From Faecalibacterium sp. UBA1819 (GTDB lineage: Bacteria > Bacillota > Clostridia > Oscillospirales > Ruminococcaceae), in the NCBI GenBank assembly GCA_002315015.1, contig DCEX01000014.1:19521-34998 (forward strand): DNA of 15,478 nucleotides, read 5' to 3'. The translations under genes and the position numbers were made by a program. This document shows, one piece after another, positions 7,088-13,117 of the stretch. The notes under the pieces were generated by a model that was given only the letters and a program-made list of their open reading frames with translations, was not told the DNA's origin and searched no databases. The first letter of the stretch is position 1. The number at the start of each line of letters is the position of its first letter.

Positions 7088-7145
7088 GAGGATTTCACGC
7101 TCCCTTGTGATTCTTCCCCAGAGCGATTCATTTACAAATTGAAAC

Positions 7146-7174
7146 TTGTGCAGCAATGCCGGATGCGATATAAT
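7146..7174 (+). promoter_or_regulatory. Sigma-A promoter of the small lipoprotein gene
   Basis: TTGTGC (7146-7151), a 17-bp spacer and a perfect TATAAT (7169-7174). The start codon is about 40 bp beyond the predicted transcript start. Confidence 0.7.
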
Positions 7175-7218
7175 GAAGCCAAAATCATTTTCTATGGTGG
7201 AAAAATGGGGGATGTTCT

Positions 7219-7845
7219 ATGAAATCGTTGCTTTCGTTTATCGCAGCTTTTGTCTTGGTGGGAAGTTTGGCCGCTTGTGCAGCAGCCAATAACGCACAGT
7301 CTGTAACACCAGAATCGTCTTCTTCTCAGCAGACAGCTTCTTCGTCCAAAGCTGTTTCCGAAGCCTCAAGTGTGTCAATACCGGACGATGGCTGGCGTGC
7401 TTTGGAGCAGGAAGAAATCCTTGCATTGATGGATCAGCTGGGAGCCAGTGAGATCAACGGAGACGGAAAACAAACTACTTGGGCGGCAAAAAAAGAGGAT
7501 AACCGCGTTGGCATCAGCTTTGCCAAAGATACGTTAGAAAACGACGGCCCTGCGGCGCGTATCGGCATCTATGAAACCGATAATTCAAAAGATTATCTCA
7601 TTGACAAAATCACCACAGACGATGGAACGCGCTACCGAATTTCTTTTTCCAAAATCTATATTTTTTCCGGTCCCGGTGACAATGAGCCAGCCGGATATGA
7701 AGCGATTACAGAAGGTGCAACCGGCATTGTGATTGATGTGAGCGAAATCGAGAATAACTCTATCGAGCTTATCTCCTTTGTACCGGAAATGGAGGATTAC
7801 AACGGGAACCCCGAAATTATGCCCGGTGTGCTGTACGCGGGATGA
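7219..7845 (+). CDS. Small extracytoplasmic lipoprotein of unknown function
   Basis: 208 residues. A signal peptide with lipobox SLAAC (Cys20) is followed by a Ser/Gln/Ala-rich spacer to about residue 55. A compact acidic domain then starts at IPDDGWRALEQEEILALMDQLG. The rest looks like mixed beta-strand (GDGKQTTWAAKKEDNRVGISF, GIYETDNSKDYLIDKITTDDGTRYRISFSKIYIFSG). I do not recognise a family. A GGGGGA site (7207-7213) supports the start. It is transcribed alone and converges with the operon to its right; the three palindromes that follow separate them. It shares the Ser-rich lipoprotein style of the PotD-like protein but no visible sequence similarity. Confidence 0.85.
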   Translation: MKSLLSFIAAFVLVGSLAACAAANNAQSVTPESSSSQQTASSSKAVSEASSVSIPDDGWRALEQEEILALMDQLGASEINGDGKQTTWAAKKEDNRVGISFAKDTLENDGPAARIGIYETDNSKDYLIDKITTDDGTRYRISFSKIYIFSGPGDNEPAGYEAITEGATGIVIDVSEIENNSIELISFVPEMEDYNGNPEIMPGVLYAG

Positions 7846-7933
7846 TATTGACCAAAAGCCGCTTTCGTGTAGTAGAAGCAATCGATTCATCGTTGGGGCA
7901 TCAGCCTCCAAACATACTTTATACAAAAACAAA

Positions 7934-7963
7934 AAGGAAGCCTTTTGGGTACAAGGCTTCCTT
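7934..7963 (-). terminator. Palindrome 1: 11-bp stem, leftward terminator
   Basis: AAGGAAGCCTT (7934-7944) and AAGGCTTCCTT (7953-7963) are perfect inverted copies with an 8-base loop. Read on the minus strand the stem runs into TTTTTGTTTTTG. It is therefore a strong terminator for the leftward operon whose last stop is at 8157. The plus-strand side lacks a T-run. Confidence 0.75.
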
Positions 7964-8021
7964 CAGCTTGTAGAAAAACCTGCTTTGGAAATCAGTCCAA
8001 AGCAGGTTTTTCTACAAGCTG
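7964..8021. repeat. Palindrome 2: perfect 26-bp inverted repeat with 6-base loop
   Basis: Arms 7964-7989 and 7996-8021 are exact reverse complements around AATCAG. The inner ten pairs (CCTGCTTTGG) with flanking A5/T5 look like a classic bidirectional terminator, and a further ten pairs (CAGCTTGTAG) extend it. It starts at the base directly after palindrome 1 and shares base 8021 with palindrome 3. Confidence 0.85.
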
Positions 8022-8055
8022 CAACCCCACAACACGTTTGTGTTGTGGGGTTGCA
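8020..8055. repeat. Palindrome 3: 16-bp inverted repeat with 4-base loop
   Basis: Arms 8020-8035 and 8040-8055 (core GCAACCCCACAACAC and its complement) pair perfectly around GTTT. No T-run follows on either strand, so as a terminator it would be unconventional. The rest of the 7846-8156 interval shows no gene that I can support. Confidence 0.8.
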
Positions 8056-8156
8056 TGGCGGAGATGGAGCAACGCCCGTGGTATCCTCGCCGGCTTTTGT
8101 TCCATGAAAAGTTTCGCTAAAAGAAAATGCACATCACAATATATGCGCAAATTCCT

Positions 8157-8363
8157 TTAAATTTTGCTGACAAAGTTTTTGCAGCTTCTCCACGCTTCAC
8201 GTTCAAACGCACAGACATTGCAATATTCCTTTGCACCGCGGTCATATTCCCAAAAAAGTTTCATACCGGCAACCGGACGAATATACACGTTTCCTGCGTC
8301 ATTCCAATTTCTGCAAAAAGCACAAATCTTTCCGTTTACTCCTTTTATGCCCACTCTCACCAT
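8157..8363 (-). CDS. Small cysteine-rich, probably metal-binding protein
   Basis: 68 residues. Cysteines fall in pairs: ICAFC (Cys14, Cys17), YCNVC (Cys48, Cys51), then Cys61. This suggests one zinc site or a small zinc finger. The pattern VGIKGVNGKICAFCRNWND...FWEYDRGAKEYC resembles small hypothetical proteins I have seen in Clostridia beginning with a CAFCKYW-type motif. The start chosen is the ATG one base after the TAA of the EcsC-like gene (TAATATG), which implies coupled translation without its own strong ribosome binding site. In-frame ATGs up to seven codons upstream, inside the previous gene, are alternatives. It is last in the leftward operon. The function is unknown. Confidence 0.7.
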   Translation of the reverse strand: MVRVGIKGVNGKICAFCRNWNDAGNVYIRPVAGMKLFWEYDRGAKEYCNVCAFEREAWRSCKNFVSKI

Positions 8364-8364
8364 A

Positions 8365-9168
8365 TTATTCTTCATCTTCATCATAAAAATCCCCGTCTAC
8401 CGTGACGGCTTTTGCCCGTTCACGGTAATATTCGGGGTTCGCCATATCAAGCCCAGACAAATAATTTTTGAGTTTATTAGCCATTGGTCGATAGGTAATA
8501 TAAGTTAAGCCGCCTGATGCTGCACCTCCGATTAGCGGAACAATCTTACTGACACCTTTTGCAAAGATGTCCTTTGTCATCTTTGCACCGATTAGTGCTG
8601 CCACTTTCTTTACAATGGGATAGACAAAACCTTTCGTCAAGGGTTTAGCGGCAATTTTTTTACACAGTGTAGGAGCCATTTTTAAAGAGAGCTGCGTAAG
8701 CAGCTTTCCGGCTTCCTGCACGCCGAACATAATCCCCAAAAATAAAGTCAACAAATTTGACGTTTCTGCATCCATCATTCCATTTTCGTCAAACAGGTCA
8801 TCCCATCCATAGAGATAAACCAGCTTTTGCAGAATTCGCAAAACGTGCGCAAAATATTGAGCCGTGTCGGCAGGCACCGTTCCGAGCATGGCGAATCCGC
8901 CGGGCATTCCTGCCGCAAACGAAATGGCGCTGACCTTATTGGTTTCAAACGTGATGGATTCTGTTGCAATTCGATCAATCACCGCTTCGTCAATTCCGGC
9001 ATAAGCCGGATTGTTTTCAATGGCGTTTTGTACAACATCCGTGTCATAGTATTTTTTCAATTCTGAAAACAAAAAAGTTTCTCTGTCTATTCTCACACCC
9101 GGAATCGACATGGCACCTTTCAGCACCATCTCATAGGTATTATTAGGGTTTGATTTTACCGCTTCCAT
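8365..9168 (-). CDS. EcsC-like family protein
   Basis: 267 residues. The helical protein has short Gly/Ala-rich segments: VSAISFAAGMPGGFAMLGTVPADTAQYFAHVLRILQKLVYLYGW (79-122), LLTLFLGIMFGVQEAG (139-154) and VPLIGGAASGGLTYITYRPMA (210-230). The PGG-PAD-LRILQKLxYLYG arrangement is typical of the EcsC family (PF12787), whose biochemical role is unsettled; in Bacillus EcsC is encoded with the EcsAB ABC transporter. No such transporter is here. The C-terminus is acidic (DGDFYDEDEE). The start has AGGAG about ten bases upstream. The gene lies 56 bp after the second zinc-ribbon gene in the same direction, so it is probably part of one operon. The family call is from memory of motifs and could be wrong. 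Confidence 0.65.
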   Translation of the reverse strand: MEAVKSNPNNTYEMVLKGAMSIPGVRIDRETFLFSELKKYYDTDVVQNAIENNPAYAGIDEAVIDRIATESITFETNKVSAISFAAGMPGGFAMLGTVPADTAQYFAHVLRILQKLVYLYGWDDLFDENGMMDAETSNLLTLFLGIMFGVQEAGKLLTQLSLKMAPTLCKKIAAKPLTKGFVYPIVKKVAALIGAKMTKDIFAKGVSKIVPLIGGAASGGLTYITYRPMANKLKNYLSGLDMANPEYYRERAKAVTVDGDFYDEDEE

Positions 9169-9224
9169 TTACCATATTCTCCTATCATTTTATGTTGAAA
9201 ATAAGTCTTTCAAAAAGTCACTTT

Positions 9225-10508
9225 TTACCCGAATAGATTATTGAGAAACAGCGAAGCAAAAAGTTCCTCAATATCTCCGTTAAAGCCGTACTGCATCACA
9301 ATGGATATTTCTCCCGAAGGCAGCGGTTCGCCGTTTGCATATCCTTCTTCCACCAAAAAATAGTAACCATCTCCTGTTTTTCTTGCGGAAAACTCGAGTT
9401 CAAGAAGGCTTTCCCCCATCTCGCCGAGGTCAATAAAACCACTGAAACGAATGTATTTCTTGCCCTCTTTTTCAAATTCTTTCCATGAGGTGTTATCAAA
9501 GTTTTTGTCAAACGCCTCGCCCAACGTCTGCCCGGTACTGTCATATTCGTTCCATGTGGTCTGTTTCAAAGCGGACACGGGGCCGATGGATATTCCCGAA
9601 AGGATAAACAAAATCAGAATCATGACCGCCGTACCGACATAGATTCCCACTTTGACTTTTCCGACCTTATCTTTGTGCCGCATTTTCTGTTCCTGCGCAA
9701 AGTTTTCCGGCAGCGGCTGACCGGCGACAAAGTACGCGAGCGCACACTTCAAGTCATCAGCAGAAAAGCTTTCCTGCAATTCCCAATGCCCTCCGCTTTT
9801 CGCGGAATTAAAACGCTTGCTATGCTCGACAGTGATGCTCAGAACGCCGTTTTGAGCAAAAAGATGCATTTTGGCATCATTGAGCAGATAGATAAGCGCG
9901 TTGTCCGGCTGATTGTCCAGAAGTACCGCACCCTGAAACGAAAATTCGTTTCGTATCTTTTCCATCCACTCTTCTTCGCTCAGTTGATTGGGCAGAGCAA
10001 CAGTCAGCCCTTGCTCCACTCCTGCCGCATTCCAAAACTGATACACGCCAAAAACATATCCCCATACTGCGATTAAAAGACTTGCTGCCGTGCCGATCAA
10101 AAGTTCAGAATTCATCGTTATCAAAAGCACAACCAACATCAGCACACCAAATACTCCAAACAGCGTGCCCAAAATCAGGCTTCCCCACCCCGTAAACGAA
10201 AGCATCTTCAAGGTCGCTTTCAAACGCTTCATGCGTGGGTCATCCTGCCATCTATTCTCTGCTGTCTTTTTGAAGTTCGCCTGCTGCACAGGCGGTGTCT
10301 GCTGTGCTGTTTCCTGTGTTTTGAACGTTTCCTGAGAATGGATAGGCGGTGTTTGCGGCAGAGTCTTCGGCGTTGCCGATGCCGTCTGAACCTGTTCTGT
10401 CTGCATCTGCTGCGCCTGCTCGCCTGTTGTCGCATTCTGTGCCTTTCCGCAATACTTGCAAAAAGTGCTTGTCCCTTCAATTTCTTTTCCGCAATACTTA
10501 CAAAACAT
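9225..10508 (-). CDS. Zinc-ribbon membrane protein with extracytoplasmic domain
   Basis: 427 residues. The N-terminal zinc ribbon is MFCKYCGKEIEGTSTFCKYCG (Cys3, Cys6, Cys17, Cys20). A Gln/Thr/Pro-rich linker runs to about residue 80. Two membrane spans lie near 108-131 and 136-157, then a 130-residue soluble domain containing DNALIYLLNDAKMHLFAQNGVLSITV and a third span near 288-308. The outer domain starts VSALKQTTWNEYDSTGQTLGEAFDKNFDNTSWKEF. The TLGEAFD-W module recurs in many clostridial zinc-ribbon and lipoprotein sequences, and a related TLGELFGTVFDSYTW is present in the neighbouring gene. The start is chosen at MFCKYC because CCGGAGGG precedes it; an upstream ATG ten codons earlier has none. 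I infer an envelope-stress or sensing role; the function is unknown. Confidence 0.8.
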   Translation of the reverse strand: MFCKYCGKEIEGTSTFCKYCGKAQNATTGEQAQQMQTEQVQTASATPKTLPQTPPIHSQETFKTQETAQQTPPVQQANFKKTAENRWQDDPRMKRLKATLKMLSFTGWGSLILGTLFGVFGVLMLVVLLITMNSELLIGTAASLLIAVWGYVFGVYQFWNAAGVEQGLTVALPNQLSEEEWMEKIRNEFSFQGAVLLDNQPDNALIYLLNDAKMHLFAQNGVLSITVEHSKRFNSAKSGGHWELQESFSADDLKCALAYFVAGQPLPENFAQEQKMRHKDKVGKVKVGIYVGTAVMILILFILSGISIGPVSALKQTTWNEYDSTGQTLGEAFDKNFDNTSWKEFEKEGKKYIRFSGFIDLGEMGESLLELEFSARKTGDGYYFLVEEGYANGEPLPSGEISIVMQYGFNGDIEELFASLFLNNLFG

Positions 10509-10568
10509 CTTTTTCCCTCCGGCACATACACTTCCCAAAGAAATTCCTTTTCACAACATTTTTGCCGT

Positions 10569-12104
10569 TTATCCGACGCGGGTGTAAAATCCAAGCGCGG
10601 TTCCCTTCTCAATGCTTGGTCCGAAGGGCACAGCCTCATAAATCGTCATGGAATCGCCCGCAAATTCAAGAAAGCGCTCATCGATTGTTTCGTCACTGCG
10701 TGTGATTGTCACAGGAACCTCACCGGACTGATCGCCGCTTCTGCTGATGAGGTTTGTATGGACGATCTGATAAGGACTTCCGCCGTAGGTTGTACCGTCA
10801 ATTACAAGCTCTGTTTCTCCGTCACTGCTAACCCACGTTCCCTGCATTTCCTTCACGAGTGAAGTCGGCTGTGTCTCTGTCAACTCGTGATATCGGTCAC
10901 ATAATTTGGTCATCAAACCAGCAATGTCATACTGTGACAACGCCTGCATCGTGCCGTCTGCTTGATAAACTGTCCCTTCGCTGATAGGCTGTATTGTGGC
11001 GTACATTTGGGAAAAACGCAGGCGCAGCTGCGCACCGTCCAGCGTGCATACAGCGTCGTAAATCGTCGCCTCTGTTCCCTGTTCAATCATATAGCTGTCG
11101 TCCCATGTATAGGAATCAAACACTGTGCCAAACAGCTCGCCGAGCGTCATCGAATCATCGCCCAAGAGAGCAAAACTGTCGAAACCGTTATCTTCTTGGG
11201 AATCCGCCCAAAAACATTGCGAAAAAAGCGTCATTTCCTGCGAGTCCAACTCCGGCAAGGAAGAAAGATCCAGAAGATTTTCTGAATTCGCCATCTGCTG
11301 TTCGTCTCCATTTGAAACAGCGCTGGAGGCTGCATTTTGAGATACCGAGCTGCTCTCGATGCTCCAATCGCTTGATGCCGTATCTGCGTCATCCGCGCTT
11401 TCGGAAAGCGTTTCCACATCATAAACGTCGCCGCTTTCCTCCAAACCGCTCATCCATGCGTTTGCCACCATTTTTCCGCCGATAACAGAAATCAGAACCG
11501 AAACTACGAGGGTAATACCGACATATCCCACGAAAAGCAGCAAAGCGGGCTTTTTTCGTGCAGGGATCGCCTCGGCATTTCCCTGCACCTGCTCATACAA
11601 TTTTTTGTTATAATTTTTTCCGTTTAAAATAGCCAGCACAAGTCCCCAAACGGAAACACCCATGCTCAGCAGTGACAACAACCCTGTCACCGCCAACGCA
11701 GTCACACTCATGGAAGCCGCTGTGAAAAGTGCAGCGATCTGCCCGCCGATAGTCACTGCAAATACAGCGATTAAATAGGGCAAAAAGGTCTTTTGAAACA
11801 GCTTAACACTACCGTGATACAGCTGATGGAACGGCCCCAACAAAAAGGCCGCCCAGTTAAATTTGGTCGCCTCTCCTGCCTGAATCTTTTGAAATTCCGC
11901 TTCATAATAGGGGTTTCTTCCTGTATGTTGCGGCACATCCCCCTTAACAGCCTCGGCACTCTTTTGAGGCTGTGGCGGTGAGTTTTCCTGCGGTAAAGCA
12001 GATTCACCCGTTTCTAATTCCCTTTCTTCGGCACAAGATGTGCCGCACACTGAGCAGAAAGCACTGTCATCATCCAATTGCGCTCCGCATTTTCTGCAAT
12101 ACAT
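10569..12104 (-). CDS. Zinc-ribbon, DUF2628-like membrane protein with outer Ser-rich and sensor-like domains
   Basis: 511 residues. The zinc ribbon is MYCRKCGAQLDDDSAFCSVCG (Cys3, Cys6, Cys17, Cys20). Residues 66-110 carry the DUF2628-type signature YYEAEFQKI...FNWAAFLLGPFHQLYHGS. Spans lie near 106-130, 133-160 and 186-210. The outer part has an acidic Ser-rich stretch (224-290) and a TLGELFGTVFDSYTW module (320-334) related to that in the following gene. The C-terminal beta-rich segment MQGTWVSSDGETELVIDGTTYGG (420-442) resembles small lipocalin-like or DUF5640-type domains. The start is the ATG after AAAGGAGG; the frame is open 23 codons further upstream but runs into the promoter. It is the first gene of the leftward operon, 60 bp ahead of the second zinc-ribbon gene. 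The exact role is unknown. Confidence 0.8.
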   Translation of the reverse strand: MYCRKCGAQLDDDSAFCSVCGTSCAEERELETGESALPQENSPPQPQKSAEAVKGDVPQHTGRNPYYEAEFQKIQAGEATKFNWAAFLLGPFHQLYHGSVKLFQKTFLPYLIAVFAVTIGGQIAALFTAASMSVTALAVTGLLSLLSMGVSVWGLVLAILNGKNYNKKLYEQVQGNAEAIPARKKPALLLFVGYVGITLVVSVLISVIGGKMVANAWMSGLEESGDVYDVETLSESADDADTASSDWSIESSSVSQNAASSAVSNGDEQQMANSENLLDLSSLPELDSQEMTLFSQCFWADSQEDNGFDSFALLGDDSMTLGELFGTVFDSYTWDDSYMIEQGTEATIYDAVCTLDGAQLRLRFSQMYATIQPISEGTVYQADGTMQALSQYDIAGLMTKLCDRYHELTETQPTSLVKEMQGTWVSSDGETELVIDGTTYGGSPYQIVHTNLISRSGDQSGEVPVTITRSDETIDERFLEFAGDSMTIYEAVPFGPSIEKGTALGFYTRVG

Positions 12105-12144
12105 GCTTTTTCCTCCTTTTTCACATATATTCTCTTTGAGTACC

Positions 12145-12173
12145 AGTATAATATTTATAGATATAAAATTCAA
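12145..12173 (-). promoter_or_regulatory. Sigma-A promoter of the zinc-ribbon operon
   Basis: On the minus strand TTGAAT (12173-12168), a 17-bp spacer and TATACT (12150-12145). The predicted transcript begins about 35 bp ahead of the first start codon. Confidence 0.75.
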
Positions 12174-12181
12174 TATCTATA
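12156..12181. promoter_or_regulatory. 9-bp inverted repeat in the divergent promoter region, candidate XRE operator
   Basis: TATAGATAT (12156-12164) and ATATCTATA (12173-12181) form a perfect inverted repeat with an 8-bp spacer (AAAATTCA). It covers the -35 and the spacer of the leftward promoter and lies 56 bp upstream of the XRE regulator start. Its dyad geometry suits a dimeric XRE repressor that controls the zinc-ribbon operon and perhaps itself. Confidence 0.55.
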
Positions 12182-12236
12182 TCAATAATATCTTTACAGC
12201 ACAAATGGTATCCTTAAAAAAATAAGGATGGTGCAT

Positions 12237-12530
12237 ATGGATATTTCTGCTCGAATTAAATTTTTTCGTGAACAAAAAGGATATACGGTCAATCGGCTGG
12301 CCAATATAGCAGGCATTTCTCAAAGCTATCTGCGTTCTGTGGAGCTTGGACAAAAAAATCCCACAGTTGAAACCCTTTCGGAAATTTGCTGGGCACTCGA
12401 CATTTCTTTGAAAGATTTTTTTGATGATGACACACTTGCCAGCCTGCAAAAAGATGAACTTTTGCGCGAGATCTACCGTTTAACCCCGAGACAACGCCAA
12501 AACCTTGCCAATTTTTTAAAAAGCCTGTAA
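12237..12530 (+). CDS. XRE/SinR-like helix-turn-helix regulator
   Basis: 97 residues. The helix-turn-helix spans about residues 4-60: IKFFREQKGYTVNRLANIAGISQSYLRSVELGQKNPTVETLSEICWALDISLKDFF, with turn GIS (26-28) and recognition helix QSYLRSVELG. The C-terminal tail LTPRQRQNLANFLKSL (82-97) looks amphipathic and could dimerise, as in SinR-like proteins. The start at 12237 is chosen because AAGGATGG precedes it at normal spacing; an ATG three codons earlier would put the ribosome site too close. It is divergent from the zinc-ribbon operon, with an inverted repeat between them, so local regulation of that operon is the simplest inference. No effector domain is present. Confidence 0.88.
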   Translation: MDISARIKFFREQKGYTVNRLANIAGISQSYLRSVELGQKNPTVETLSEICWALDISLKDFFDDDTLASLQKDELLREIYRLTPRQRQNLANFLKSL

Positions 12531-12583
12531 GCAACAAAAAATCTATATTTTGGTTCATTTTACCATTTGCAGAATACGTTTTG

Positions 12584-12629
12584 TTAAGCCAACAGCTTAA
12601 TTGCATTTCGACAGCATTCGATATATAAT
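12584..12629 (+). promoter_or_regulatory. Promoter of the HTH/kinase pair with upstream inverted repeat
   Basis: TTGCAT (12601-12606), a 17-bp spacer and a perfect TATAAT (12624-12629) lie 50 bp ahead of the HTH gene start. Directly upstream, TTAAGC-CAACA-GCTTAA (12584-12600) is a 6-bp inverted repeat abutting the -35. The heptamer TTCGACA occurs twice (12607-12613 and 12655-12661), flanking the -10. Confidence 0.6.
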
Positions 12630-12679
12630 GAAGTTGCTTTATGATGCAACGAAATTCGACAAATCAGAGGTGCAATGTT

Positions 12680-13105
12680 ATGCCGGGGCTTCGTACACAA
12701 AATTTAATGGAAAGCTTGCGCAGCAATCAGGAATTAAAAGCTGTTTTAGAACAAAATGCCTCCGACTTTATCGCAAAACCGCTTTGCGACACGCTGGCAG
12801 CGCTTTTAAAAGAAAAAAATCTGTCGCGATCGGAGGCAATTCGCGGCTCAATGCTGAACACGATTTACGGGCAGCAGATTTTTGCCGGCACGAAAACACC
12901 TTCCAGGGACAAACTGCTGGCGATTGCTTTCGGCATGAACCTTAACTTTGAAGAAACGGACACCCTTTTGAAACAGCAAGGATATGCGCGACTGTACCCG
13001 CGTAAAGAGCGTGATGCCGTAATTATTTATGGCCTTTTGCACAAATTGAGTTTGCTCGATACCAATACATTGCTTTATGAAAACGACATGGAAACACTCC
13101 TTTGA
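12680..13105 (+). CDS. Helix-turn-helix protein paired with a receptor kinase
   Basis: 141 residues. The central region LCDTLAALLKEKNLSRSEAIRGSMLNTIYGQQIFAGTKTPSRDKLLAIAFGMNLNFEETDTLLKQQG (35-101) is an XRE/lambda-repressor-type fold with recognition helix around NTIYGQQIFAG. The tail YARLYPRKERDAVIIYGLLHKLSLLDTNTLLYENDMETLL matches what I recall of clostridial proteins encoded just before membrane Ser/Thr kinases. The start is ATG 12680 with AGAGGTG upstream; thirteen further codons are open but lack a site. The gap to the kinase gene is 12 bp, so they form one transcript. It is likely a transcription factor whose activity the kinase-like receptor modulates; that link is inferred from context. 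Confidence 0.82.
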   Translation: MPGLRTQNLMESLRSNQELKAVLEQNASDFIAKPLCDTLAALLKEKNLSRSEAIRGSMLNTIYGQQIFAGTKTPSRDKLLAIAFGMNLNFEETDTLLKQQGYARLYPRKERDAVIIYGLLHKLSLLDTNTLLYENDMETLL

Positions 13106-13117
13106 TGAGGTGAAATC

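Noticed and set aside
6247..7110. Plus-strand open frame of 287 codons
   Set aside because: It is antisense to the alcohol dehydrogenase, whose metal ligands and cofactor loop are intact; the frame even runs across that gene's promoter.
7934..8055. Palindrome cluster as a CRISPR array
   Set aside because: The three palindromes have different sequences and no constant repeat-spacer period; no cas genes are in the window.
8056..8110. Segment beginning GGCGGAGATGGAG that recalls the reversed 3' end of a tRNA-Ser or -Leu
   Set aside because: There is no T-loop GTTCGAATC complement and no acceptor pairing partner, so no tRNA or clear tRNA remnant can be supported.
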